Assembly (NCBI GenBank): GCA_046330415.1 | Contig: JAXLSW010000010.1 | Location: forward strand, 1-64,000 | Length of the DNA stretch: 64,000 bases | Source: RHKX01 sp046330415 | GTDB lineage: Bacteria > Actinomycetota > Thermoleophilia > Solirubrobacterales > 70-9 | Reading direction: 5' to 3' | In this document: positions 36,653-45,094 of the stretch, piece by piece | Layout: every line of letters starts with the position of its first letter | Numbering within the stretch: the stretch's first letter is position 1 | Notes under the pieces: model-generated | Told to the model about the DNA's origin: nothing | Databases searched by the model: none | What the model saw: the letters and a program-made list of their open reading frames with translations, nothing else | Position numbers and translations under genes: made by a program

Positions 36653-36937
36653 ATGCACGGGCGAATTGCGACGACCTCGGAGTTCAGGGAACTGCTTTCC
36701 TCCTCGGATCTCCTTGTGATCACGGACTACCCGCACAAGACGGCCTGCCTTCACCTCGACCCTTCCGGCTGCAGCCACGTCCAGGAGCGCTCCTTCGAGA
36801 AGAAGGTCGTGAAGAACAAGGAAGCGAACGGCCAGTATTTCCGCGTCGCTGACGAGAGCGCCGCTCGCGCGCGTTGGCGTGATCTCAAGCTGTGCAGTTC
36901 AGCAGCGTGCGGCGCCGCGATGCGGGGCCGGCGGTAG
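36653..36937 (+). CDS. Uncharacterised small protein (94 aa)
   Basis: Starts MHGRIATTSEF; contains LVITDYPHK, two Cys/His-spaced segments (TACLHLDPSGCSH and CSSAACGAAM) and many basic residues, which might bind a metal. Similar to short orphan proteins of accessory regions, but no family was recognised. It ends 20 bp from the convergent six-gene operon and is divergent from the VWA gene. Confidence 0.55.
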   Translation: MHGRIATTSEFRELLSSSDLLVITDYPHKTACLHLDPSGCSHVQERSFEKKVVKNKEANGQYFRVADESAARARWRDLKLCSSAACGAAMRGRR

Positions 36938-36957
36938 GTCTAGGCGTAACCCCCCCA

Positions 36958-37752
36958 TCAGGTCGCCGCCACGTCCGTAGTCAGCTTCGCGAGGTGGACG
37001 CGAGTCAAGTCGGGTAGAAACTCGCCATCGCCGCTCACCTCGACCGCTGCGGTCACCCATCCGTCGCCTGAGGCCTTCCGAGAGAGGTCCGCGCGAGCGA
37101 GTCGCTGGATGAACGCGTCGAACGCAGCTTGGTTCTCATGCTGTTTGTTGGGATCCGTCAACTCGGTGCAGAACTCTTGGACAAGTAGGACCGCGCGAGC
37201 GGCCCCTACGGCCTTGGCGTCCGCGAGCGTCCCAGCGAGGGCCGAGACAAGCTGGTAGCCGAGCCTGGCTAGGGGTGGGTCACCCGAATCCTCGGACAGG
37301 GTCGTGTCGAAGAAGAGTTTGGTGAGCCGCTCAAGTCGCCGTGGCGCCTCGCTGTTGGGAGTGCGGGCAAGCGCCGCCGCCTGCCACTCGCCGAGCTTCC
37401 TGTCAAAGGGTTCGTCGGCCTTGCCTTCCACTCCGATCACCAGTGGCTCCGCCGCGGTCTCCCCGATGACCAGGAGATCGTGGTTTCGAGGGCCACGTGG
37501 GATGTCATCAAACGCAGTCTTCTTCTCGGCGATGGCACGGTTCAGGCGCAGTCCCGCGAGCTCGGGCCATAGTGACAAGAGCGCGATGACGCGGGACGCG
37601 GCGTCTCCGCTCAGCCAGGCCTTCGCAAGTTCCTTCGCGCTCCGACTATCAACCCAGTGCCGGTCGCCGCCGGCTGGCGCCCCGACCTCGCGCCAGTCCT
37701 CGAGTGAGGTGATCGGCTGACCATCGCCACCCTCGATGCGGCATACGTTCAT
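36958..37752 (-). CDS. Uncharacterised PD-(D/E)XK-like protein, last gene of the TIR operon
   Basis: 264 aa. HDLLVIG near residue 92 and VIGVEGKAD near 109-111 give the D...ExK pattern of the PD-(D/E)XK nuclease fold, with an upstream acidic helix (AIAEKKTAFDD) and a downstream Gln helix (LGEWQAAALA), which is suggestive though no family name can be given. Its ATG overlaps the stop of the TIR-nuclease gene as ATGA, so it is coupled. Context implies an effector or accessory nuclease of the system. Confidence 0.72.
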   Translation of the reverse strand: MNVCRIEGGDGQPITSLEDWREVGAPAGGDRHWVDSRSAKELAKAWLSGDAASRVIALLSLWPELAGLRLNRAIAEKKTAFDDIPRGPRNHDLLVIGETAAEPLVIGVEGKADEPFDRKLGEWQAAALARTPNSEAPRRLERLTKLFFDTTLSEDSGDPPLARLGYQLVSALAGTLADAKAVGAARAVLLVQEFCTELTDPNKQHENQAAFDAFIQRLARADLSRKASGDGWVTAAVEVSGDGEFLPDLTRVHLAKLTTDVAAT

Positions 37753-39326
37753 CCAAACCCCTGCTGAGTCAGGTACTCGGGCTTGGCGTAGACGTAGAGG
37801 TAGTCGTCGATATCCCCCGGGCTCCAGCCACGCTCGAGAAGCTCAGCAGTTACGAACGCAAGCTCATCAGCGGTGAGACCTGGGGCGATCCGTTCAGCCC
37901 ATCGGGTTGTTGCCCGCTGAGGCATTTCGAAGCCCCGTGCGTTGTCCCCTTCTCCGATCGGGCAACGGGCTCGGATCCCCTCGCTCTCCGGATGGAAGCT
38001 GAGCGCGTAGTCGATGATCCAGCCGTCGCTCCATCCGCGGGAGCGCATCTCGGCCGCAAGAGCGATGAACTCCGTGCGCGTCATCGACGGTACGTTGTCT
38101 TCGAGCCAGCGTTCCGTGATCCGTTTGGGAAATACCCGCCTCGAGGCGGGCGGCTCGGCCTGCGGAAGCTTCCCTCCCGCTTGAAGCGGGATACCGTCGA
38201 CCATCGGAAGCCACTCCTCGGCAGGCTCGAGCTTGACCGCCCGGATTTCCCACTCGCCCCCACGGATCCTGAGCGGCACGGCCGCGACTTGCTCGCACTC
38301 GAACGTCTTAGGAAACCGCAGCGGCCGGCCGGTGGACTCCGGCAGCAGGTACTTCTCCCACCAACCGCCCAGTTCCTCGAGCATGTCAAGGAACGCGAGT
38401 TCCCCGGAGGAGAACAGGGCCGCTCCCCGTGCTTTGCTCCACCAGCGTTTCGTCGTCGCCGCGACAACGTAGACCTCGTCAGCGGCGCCACCGTGCTTCA
38501 GCGCCATCAGCTTTAGGGCATCCCACAGAGATTCGTATGTGTCGTTGCTGTCCTTGAGCTTGCACTCGATCGCAATCGGCACCGGTTGCCGGTCCGGTTC
38601 GACCACCAGGTCGAAGCGACCTGGCTGTGGGTCCCAGTTCGGGATCTCAAGCGTCCGCTCAGTTTGCGCACCGGGAAGGATCTCGGCGAGCGCTCCGGTC
38701 AGGTCGGCCTCCTTCACATAGCGTCCGTCCGCTGCGATCGCGGCGTCCTCGGCGGCGAGCAATGCTGCGACCTCGGCCATTCGACCGCCTACGGGATCCG
38801 CCTCGACGATGACGCCGGCAGGGGTTGGCCGCGGCGACGGTGCAGGCCTGGCATCGGCAGCGTGGATTCCCGCGACGGTGGACGTCAGCGTTCGAGCGTC
38901 TGCGAGGAGGCTCGACGGTCGCACATGCAAAGCGTTGAGCAGCGTGAGACCACGAAGTGGTTCCGGAAGCAATGTCTCAGGCGGCATCTCGACCCCCTCC
39001 ACCAGGACGGGAATGACCGATGGACGATCTTCGCTTCGGGCGAGTTCGAGGGAGAGCGCGACCTCGCGGTGGACGTGGTCGGATGGGTTGTCGATCCGCC
39101 TCGTTCCGTCGGGCGCGGGGAGGTTCAGCCAGTCGTTCCCGATGAGAACCAATACGACGTCGGCAGCACGAACCTCCCTTTCAATCGCCGCGGCGAAGTC
39201 CTCACCCGGTGCGATTGACTCCACGTCGAAGAAGACCGAAGTGTTCTGGAGCTGGCTCAGCGTCAGGTAGATGGTCGTGGCTTCCGCCTGGCAATCCCGC
39301 CGCCGGTACGAGATGAAGACGTTCAT
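37749..39326 (-). CDS. TIR domain - PD-(D/E)XK nuclease-like fusion
   Basis: 525 aa. Residues 1-~130 are a TIR_2 domain: MNVFISYRRRD, VFFDVESIAPGEDF, VVLVLIGNDWL, and HVHREVALSLE with the catalytic-position Glu88. After a proline-rich linker, RFDLVVEP (Asp ~238) and AIECKLKD (E253, K255) match a PD-(D/E)XK core with a following helix (WDALKLMALKHGG). The C-terminal ~110 residues contain two copies of a ~33-residue helical motif (TEFIALAAEMRSRGWSDGWI and ADELAFVTAELLERGWSPGD, each followed by a DY). Start overlaps the RCK-RyR gene stop (ATGA). It could couple NAD+ cleavage or nucleotide sensing with DNA cutting. Confidence 0.85.
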   Translation of the reverse strand: MNVFISYRRRDCQAEATTIYLTLSQLQNTSVFFDVESIAPGEDFAAAIEREVRAADVVLVLIGNDWLNLPAPDGTRRIDNPSDHVHREVALSLELARSEDRPSVIPVLVEGVEMPPETLLPEPLRGLTLLNALHVRPSSLLADARTLTSTVAGIHAADARPAPSPRPTPAGVIVEADPVGGRMAEVAALLAAEDAAIAADGRYVKEADLTGALAEILPGAQTERTLEIPNWDPQPGRFDLVVEPDRQPVPIAIECKLKDSNDTYESLWDALKLMALKHGGAADEVYVVAATTKRWWSKARGAALFSSGELAFLDMLEELGGWWEKYLLPESTGRPLRFPKTFECEQVAAVPLRIRGGEWEIRAVKLEPAEEWLPMVDGIPLQAGGKLPQAEPPASRRVFPKRITERWLEDNVPSMTRTEFIALAAEMRSRGWSDGWIIDYALSFHPESEGIRARCPIGEGDNARGFEMPQRATTRWAERIAPGLTADELAFVTAELLERGWSPGDIDDYLYVYAKPEYLTQQGFG

Positions 39327-41008
39327 ACCCGGGAACCTCCCTGCGACCTCAGCTCGTACCCAATCGCAGCCAGCATCGACGGCAACTGGCGAACGCCGTC
39401 GCGATCCTTCTCACGCTCTTCCTCGGTGAGTTCAGACCACGGGATCAGCATCGGGTGGAGCTTCGCGTCGGGATCCTTCGGTCCATCGGTGGGCCTCCAG
39501 CCATCCGCTTCGAGGTCGCGCATCCAGCGCTCATGCTCCTCCTCCGCCATCTCTTCCAGCGTCGGTGGTGGAATGGCGAGATCTGGATCCGACAGCGGTC
39601 CACTCAGCGGAACCAGGCTGAGACGGAGGGCTGCGAGTTTGGATGCGACCCCGGCTGCGTACCGGCGGTTGCTATCCCTGAGTGATGGGGCGAGGTCCTC
39701 CCAGTCGACGATTGACGCATTCGTCTCCGGCGTGTCTCCACGCGCCCGCTGCTGGATGACGTAGTCGGCGTGCTTGGCCCGGGCGACGATCTCGATCGAG
39801 GAATCGGCGAACAGCGACTCACCGAACACACGCGCGCGGGTCGAGACGAGGGTGATTCGATCGACTTCGATCCCGGCTACCTCCAGTGCCGCTGAGATCC
39901 TTGGATCGTCGGCGGCCAAGAAGATCGGAGCGTCAGTCGGCACGTGTCTGACGATGTCGACGGCAACCCCGAGGCTTGCGGCATCGGGCATTCCGCATAC
40001 GAAGGCGAGGTCGAACGGTGCGATGTCGCGCCGGTCGACGGCGGAGAGCTTTCCGCTGTCGATAACCCAATCGTCGCCCCGCTCGAGCAGCGGCATCACA
40101 GCCTCCCGCTTGTCGCAGCAGAGTTCGATGCTCTCGAGGTCGGGAAAGGAGCGGAGGGCATGCACGATCACCCGTGCAGCAGTCGCACCCTCACCGCGCA
40201 CCAGAGCATCGCGCGGCGACGGATCTTTGGCGCGGCCCGCATTGACGATGGTCTTCGCCTCCCGGTCGGGGATGCTGAAGAAGTCGAGTGCCGACAGCCG
40301 GGAGCCGACCTGGATCGGCACACGATGGAGCTCGCTCCACAGAGCCGGGTCTTCGATCGCGACGTGGCAGGAGGGTGGGTCCGCTTCGGCGAGATCGACG
40401 AGTCCGGCGGCGATCTGAAGGTTGACGGTGTCGTCGCTGGTGAGGACTACGACGCGAGCGGCTCTTGTGGATCCCGCCGAACGCAGCACGGACTCGTCGC
40501 GCGCGTCTCCGACGATCACCGGGATGCCGGAAGCGCGGAGGCTCTTAGCGCTCCCGTTGGCAGCATCGCGCTCTACCGCGACCAGCTTGTGCGTCGCCGA
40601 TAGCGACCGGGCCAGCTTGAGCCCGCGCACACCGAGTCCGACGATGACCGTGTGGCCGCGTGTGAACCAGCGGGTTCGAAGCCTTTGCACTTCCTCGCGT
40701 GCCAATGCGGCGATCGTCGCGAGCACCGCGTAGGCGATTGATAGCGGAGCGAGAAATCGAGCTATCTCGAGCTGCCAAGGCGAACCGCCGGGTGGGAACT
40801 GCGCGTCGGTGACGAAGAGTTGGAGCGAGCGGTACGCCTTGTCGCTCGCCGACATGGTCTCACCCGGGATCTCGCTGTAGCCCCAGTAGCCCAGGAGAAA
40901 CGAGAAGACGATGAGCCCCGTGACGAACGCGGGTCCGCGAATGATCGCGAGGACCAGGGCGACGATCCGACTCCCACGGGATGGAAGGCGCGGCGTGCCC
41001 GGCGTCAT
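39323..41008 (-). CDS. Membrane-anchored RCK (TrkA-N) protein with C-terminal RyR domain
   Basis: 561 aa. Two transmembrane helices (about 15-42 and 82-104) enclose a short loop with YRSLQLFV, an arrangement like a degenerate two-helix K+ channel. A Rossmann TrkA-N/RCK domain starts at 119 with HTVIVGLGVRGLKLARSL and the GDARDE motif, followed by a second RCK-like half. The last ~75 residues (EMAEEEHERWMRDLEADGW, then LIPWSELTEEERE) are a RyR domain, the module named from ryanodine receptors and found in prokaryotic nucleotide-signalling proteins. It would sense NAD or an ADP-ribose-type ligand at the membrane. Coupled by ATGA overlaps to TIR genes on both sides. Confidence 0.87.
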   Translation of the reverse strand: MTPGTPRLPSRGSRIVALVLAIIRGPAFVTGLIVFSFLLGYWGYSEIPGETMSASDKAYRSLQLFVTDAQFPPGGSPWQLEIARFLAPLSIAYAVLATIAALAREEVQRLRTRWFTRGHTVIVGLGVRGLKLARSLSATHKLVAVERDAANGSAKSLRASGIPVIVGDARDESVLRSAGSTRAARVVVLTSDDTVNLQIAAGLVDLAEADPPSCHVAIEDPALWSELHRVPIQVGSRLSALDFFSIPDREAKTIVNAGRAKDPSPRDALVRGEGATAARVIVHALRSFPDLESIELCCDKREAVMPLLERGDDWVIDSGKLSAVDRRDIAPFDLAFVCGMPDAASLGVAVDIVRHVPTDAPIFLAADDPRISAALEVAGIEVDRITLVSTRARVFGESLFADSSIEIVARAKHADYVIQQRARGDTPETNASIVDWEDLAPSLRDSNRRYAAGVASKLAALRLSLVPLSGPLSDPDLAIPPPTLEEMAEEEHERWMRDLEADGWRPTDGPKDPDAKLHPMLIPWSELTEEEREKDRDGVRQLPSMLAAIGYELRSQGGSRV

Positions 41009-42405
41009 AGGCTCGTCGTGTCGGACGCCGCGCGAAGGTCAGACAGGTCCGCGTAGCGTTGCGCTTGGACCCACGCGGACTTACCGTCATGCCAGATTGG
41101 ATGATCGAGGACGACGGTCTCCTCGGTGTCCGGGTCCGTAAGAAGGAAGAACTGGTACTTCGCCCCGATGTCCCGTTGGGTGGCCCAGCGCACGGTCGGA
41201 TCCAGGCAGCGGCGGATGAGCGCGGCGTACTCGACGTCAAATGCGCGACCGCGTGCCTCGAGGAGCGCGGCGTGCTCGGGCGAGATCTCGACGTTGTCGC
41301 GACGGTCGATTATCTGTGGGATCTCGGGCTTGATCGCGCGCTCGGCGTAGAAGCCCATCCGGCCGACCTCGTTGCGGAAGCTTCGCCCCTGTTGACAGAT
41401 ATATGAGCTTGAGAGCAGGTAGTCGGGATACGCTCGGCGTCCCGCGACAATGAGCGTGTCGCCGCTGGTCGAGCGACGGCGAGTAGGCGCTGAGGGTTCC
41501 CAGTCGATCTCCTTGATCGCGGCGCCCGCTTCGGCTGCATCGTCTCTGCTCCATCGGGTCTCCGGCGACGCGGCATCGTGGCTGTCGAAGGCGACTCCTT
41601 CCGCCTCCAGCCGACGGCGGACCTCGTAGGCGTTCGACGGCAGGTCGGGATCGTCCTCTGCGCTCCACCCGTCGCTGACGAGACCCTGTTCGGTCAGGAT
41701 CCGCCATGCGCCTGGGATATCTCGGCCTCGACTGCGGAGCCAGCGCCCCACTGCGCGCGCCCCGCTCGGGGAGCCGCCTGCTAGCGACACGTCGCGGAAC
41801 GAAGCCCAGCGGCCGGCGGGTACTGACTCGACGAAGGCGCGGGCAGCGACATAGTCGACGCTTGCGCGCTCTTGGCGGCTCTCCGTCTCGCCCTGTCCAC
41901 CGCTATTGATGTGGTGGCCGCTCTGCTGCACCGCGGCGGGAAGGGAAGAGGCGAGCTTCTCGTAGTCCTCGCGCCAACTCTCCTTGCGCATGGTCACGGC
42001 CATGCGCTCGGCCAACGCTTGGATCGGCTCAGGGAGATCAGCAGGAACAGGCATTGCCATCCCCTCGACCAGGATCGGGATCACCGGCACGTCGCGTTCG
42101 AGTGCCGACTTGACCTCGAGGTAGACCCAGTCCTGGGGGTTCGTGATCCGCGGCCGATCCGCAGCGTCGGTGAGCGTCAGCCAGTCGTCCCCGATCATCA
42201 CCAAGACCGCGTCGCATGCAGCCATCTCCTCGTCGATGCGCTGCACGAAGTTCTGACCGGGCAGAATGGCGTCGACGTCGATGAAAACGTCTGCCACCCC
42301 GCGGTCCTGCAAGTTGTCAGCGAGCCTCCCGGCGTGCATCGCGCAGTCCTCGCGTCGATACGACAGGAAGACTTTGATCTTCCGCTGGCTCCCCTCGACC
42401 ATCAC
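41005..42405 (-). CDS. TIR domain - alkyltransferase-like (ATL/MGMT) fusion with unknown C-terminal domain
   Basis: 466 aa from GTG (ATG is the next codon). Residues ~10-140: TIR_2 with KVFLSYRREDC, FIDVDAILPGQNF, VLVMIGDDWL and DWVYLEVKSAL holding the catalytic-position Glu97. Residues ~185-280: an MGMT/ATL DNA-binding fold (FVESVPAGRWASF, ARAVGRWLRS, PGAWRIL, RRRLEAEGVAF); the PCHRV site is replaced by PGAWR, so no alkyl-transfer Cys, as in ATL proteins that flag damaged bases. Residues ~300-466 (YPDYLLSSSYICQQG ... WATQRDIGAKYQFF) are not recognised. Context: third gene of the operon, 32 bp after the previous one, ATGA overlap with the next. Confidence 0.82.
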   Translation of the reverse strand: MMVEGSQRKIKVFLSYRREDCAMHAGRLADNLQDRGVADVFIDVDAILPGQNFVQRIDEEMAACDAVLVMIGDDWLTLTDAADRPRITNPQDWVYLEVKSALERDVPVIPILVEGMAMPVPADLPEPIQALAERMAVTMRKESWREDYEKLASSLPAAVQQSGHHINSGGQGETESRQERASVDYVAARAFVESVPAGRWASFRDVSLAGGSPSGARAVGRWLRSRGRDIPGAWRILTEQGLVSDGWSAEDDPDLPSNAYEVRRRLEAEGVAFDSHDAASPETRWSRDDAAEAGAAIKEIDWEPSAPTRRRSTSGDTLIVAGRRAYPDYLLSSSYICQQGRSFRNEVGRMGFYAERAIKPEIPQIIDRRDNVEISPEHAALLEARGRAFDVEYAALIRRCLDPTVRWATQRDIGAKYQFFLLTDPDTEETVVLDHPIWHDGKSAWVQAQRYADLSDLRAASDTTSL

Positions 42406-42437
42406 GCCTGCAGGCTATTTCAACAGAATGCTTGAAG

Positions 42438-43430
42438 CTATTCGGCGCAGGCAGGCACAAGACCAAGTTCGATCAGCTTACCTACGAACTCAATTGCGCT
42501 CTCGCGAAGATCTGGAACAAAGAGCGACCAACTCCCGTCGTCCACCTGCTCGTAGAGCCGGTAGTTGAATCCGTCCGAGGTGAGGAGCGGGATGTCCCTG
42601 CGGTCTTGGATCTTTCGATAGCGGTCAGCTTGTTTGGCGGCAAGGTCCGGGCCGGTTCCTGGGCGCTTGGCTTCGACAATTAGTGCGAGGTCCTTCCTAT
42701 CACCGCGGCTGCTCTTGAACACCGCGAGGTCGATGCGGTTCCATTCGAGAGCCATTTGCTCCGGCCGCCAACCCAAGGCCCGAAGAAATGGGACGATCGC
42801 CAGTGCAACGCCTTCATTCTCGGAGGGCGCGGGGTCCCATCCGGTCTGCTCGATCCTGTCCCAGTAGTCCTGCAGCATCGATGTCACGTTGCGCATGAAC
42901 TCCGGAAGCTGATCGAGATGGATCGAACGGTCGGTGTCGATGGATGGCAAGGCCTTGGTCTCGAGACGCTCCCGCAGACCCCGGCCGTTCTGAAGAGTCC
43001 ACGCAACGATCTCCTCGCTCCAGACTTGAGCCGCACGGGATGGCCTCCCCTTGAGAGCAGGAGGTGGGACCGGAAGCTTCCTGAACTCGGGTTCCGGCAG
43101 CCACTTGACGCGTCGGATGTGACACAGATCCCATGAGCCCCCGAGCAGCGGAAGATCATCCCTCCACTCGTAACCCCTATTGCTGCTGGGGTCGCCTGCG
43201 AAGACTCCCAACCCCACGACCTTTGTGCCCTCGGTCATGAGACACAGATCACCGCCCATGGCCTTCTCTGCCACCGCCGCGATGCTTCGCCTAGCGCCCG
43301 TCGAGTATTGACTCTTGTGCTGTGGCCACCTCCCTTTTCCACCGGGCCCTACGGCGACGAGGCCATACTCGTAGAACGTGTCTCGATAGCGCCTATCGGG
43401 AGTTCCGCATGAAACGTGGAAGACATTCAT
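42438..43430 (-). CDS. PD-(D/E)XK (HsdR_N-like) protein with novel N-terminal PUA/EVE-like domain
   Basis: 330 aa from ATG 43430; a GTG three codons upstream is an alternative and the longer frame overlaps the helicase gene. The N-terminal ~110 residues (MNVFHVSCGTPDRRY ... GDLCLMTEGTKVVGLGVFAG) resemble the beta-barrel layout of EVE/PUA-like base-reading domains. The C-terminal half has the type I restriction HsdR_N pattern: ALGWRPEQMALEWNRIDLAVF (Asp ~232), ALIVEAKRPG (Glu/Lys ~252-254) and AAKQADRY. It may read modified bases and cut DNA. 16 bp downstream of the NERD helicase. Confidence 0.75.
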   Translation of the reverse strand: MNVFHVSCGTPDRRYRDTFYEYGLVAVGPGGKGRWPQHKSQYSTGARRSIAAVAEKAMGGDLCLMTEGTKVVGLGVFAGDPSSNRGYEWRDDLPLLGGSWDLCHIRRVKWLPEPEFRKLPVPPPALKGRPSRAAQVWSEEIVAWTLQNGRGLRERLETKALPSIDTDRSIHLDQLPEFMRNVTSMLQDYWDRIEQTGWDPAPSENEGVALAIVPFLRALGWRPEQMALEWNRIDLAVFKSSRGDRKDLALIVEAKRPGTGPDLAAKQADRYRKIQDRRDIPLLTSDGFNYRLYEQVDDGSWSLFVPDLRESAIEFVGKLIELGLVPACAE

Positions 43431-43446
43431 CTCACTCACACCCCCA

Positions 43447-45072
43447 CTAACCCGGCGCCACCACAAGGCAGTGGTTCTTCGCCCGCGAGAACCCGACGTA
43501 GAGCTGCTGGTCGATGGTTGCGTCATCGACGTCCTCGAGCTCGCACAGGATCACCACCGGTGACTCCAGGCCCTTGAAGCCGCGGATCGACGAGAACAGG
43601 ATCTCCTTGCCGACCGGGGCGGGGTCCTTCGAGAAGGTGTAGTCGCCGGCGCCGGCCGCTCCCACCGCGGACTTCTCCAGCGCGTGTGAGCTCAGGACGA
43701 CGATGTCCTGCGGCAGCACCTCCTCCTTCTCGCAGAGGTGGGCGATCAGCTTGCGGACGGTCCCGGGCTGGTCGTCGGTCGGGTAGTAGTCGACGTCGCG
43801 CCCCTCCGGTCCCATCGGCTCCGGCTCGATCTCACCCTCGTACTTCTTCATCACCTCGTTGTGGATGGCCTTGGTGTTGCGGCAGTTGCAGGTGAGGTCG
43901 TAGTGGTGGAAGCCGTCGGGCACTTCGAGCTGGTTGTCGTAGACGCGCTGGTTGTCGTCCATGAAGAGCCAGACGTAGGCGTCGTCGGGGTCCTTAAGCG
44001 TGGCCATCAGCGCGTCGAGCCAGTCGTTGTGGAGGTCCTGCGCCTCGTCGACGAAGAGCGCGTCGTACTGCGGCCCGAGCTTGTCGACGGCGCTGAGCAG
44101 GGCGAGCGGAAGCTCCTCGCTGAAGAACTCAGGCGGCGCCTTCCCCTTCTCGTAATCCGTCAGCGGCACCTCGGCCCGTTTCGCCAGGGCCATGCAGGCA
44201 CCGTGGAAGGTGTTGAAGAGGACCTCGGAGTCCTTCTCGACTTTGCGTAGGTGATCACGCAGCGCGCGGTTGAAGCAGATGAAGAGCACCTTCTGGCCCT
44301 TCGCCGCCAGCGCCTTCGCGCGCTCGACCGCGAGCATCGTCTTCCCCGATCCCGCCATCCCCGTCACCACCATCCGCCGGTTGCGGCCGTGCGCGCGCAG
44401 CAGCCGCGCCTGGTCGTGGGTGAGGGTGATCAGCTGCTCCTCCTCGCCGAGGAAGCGCTCGGCGAGCGGCACCTCGATCCGCACCTCCGGCGCGAACATG
44501 TCGCGGAGCTTCTTGGCGCCCCCCGCGCCCGGTCCCCACGGACCAGATCCACTGCCGCGGTGGAAGGTGAGGATCCGCGCGACCGACTCCTCGATCGTCG
44601 CCAGCTCGTTGCGATCGACGATCAGCTCCGCGGGTGCGTCCGGGGCGAGCACGAGCCCGTGCACGGTGATGTCTGGGAGCGCGACCGCGTGGCCGATCAG
44701 CAGCTCGCCTCCACCCTTCGCCGGCATCCCGCCGATCTTGCGCCGCAGGTCGTAGGTGTGGTCGACGGCCTGGGTGAACGGGTCCTTGATCCGCTCCCGC
44801 TTGCCTTCGTGGATCCCGTACCACTCGCCGTGTTGGCACTCGATCCCGCCGCCCTTCACCTCGAGGCAGAGCACACCCTCCTCGGGGTGGACGAGCACGA
44901 AGTCGATCTCCCCGTCGTCGCTGCCGGTGTCCTTGTCGCGGACGACCCAGGCCATCGAGTGGAAGACCTCCCACGCGTCATCGAGCCGCTCCTCGAGCGC
45001 CTTGAACACCTTCCCCTCGGCTTCGCTCTTGAGGTCGTCGCCGTGAAGCGTTCGCGGGTACATCCGCGCCAT
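43447..45072 (-). CDS. NERD-domain UvrD/SF1-like helicase, first gene of the TIR operon
   Basis: 541 aa from ATG 45072 (45063 also possible; earlier codons run into the repeat region). Residues ~10-125 are a NERD nuclease-related domain with EIDFVLVHP ... CLEVKGG, the D...ExK pattern. The SF1 helicase has Walker A GMAGSGKTM (~237-245), FNTFHGAC, VDEAQDLHNDW (~340), NCRNTKAI, and a C-terminal FSSIRGFKGLES plus YVGFSRAKNH. It would unwind or process DNA, with NERD possibly cutting it. It is divergent from the ATPase gene across an iteron region. Confidence 0.88.
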   Translation of the reverse strand: MARMYPRTLHGDDLKSEAEGKVFKALEERLDDAWEVFHSMAWVVRDKDTGSDDGEIDFVLVHPEEGVLCLEVKGGGIECQHGEWYGIHEGKRERIKDPFTQAVDHTYDLRRKIGGMPAKGGGELLIGHAVALPDITVHGLVLAPDAPAELIVDRNELATIEESVARILTFHRGSGSGPWGPGAGGAKKLRDMFAPEVRIEVPLAERFLGEEEQLITLTHDQARLLRAHGRNRRMVVTGMAGSGKTMLAVERAKALAAKGQKVLFICFNRALRDHLRKVEKDSEVLFNTFHGACMALAKRAEVPLTDYEKGKAPPEFFSEELPLALLSAVDKLGPQYDALFVDEAQDLHNDWLDALMATLKDPDDAYVWLFMDDNQRVYDNQLEVPDGFHHYDLTCNCRNTKAIHNEVMKKYEGEIEPEPMGPEGRDVDYYPTDDQPGTVRKLIAHLCEKEEVLPQDIVVLSSHALEKSAVGAAGAGDYTFSKDPAPVGKEILFSSIRGFKGLESPVVILCELEDVDDATIDQQLYVGFSRAKNHCLVVAPG

Positions 45073-45094
45073 CGCGCGGAGCCTATTGCACTGA

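Noticed and set aside
36958..45072. Reading the operon as Thoeris or a CBASS variant
   Set aside because: No ThsA-like SIR2-SLOG protein and no cGAS/DncV-like cyclase gene is present; the composition differs from both.
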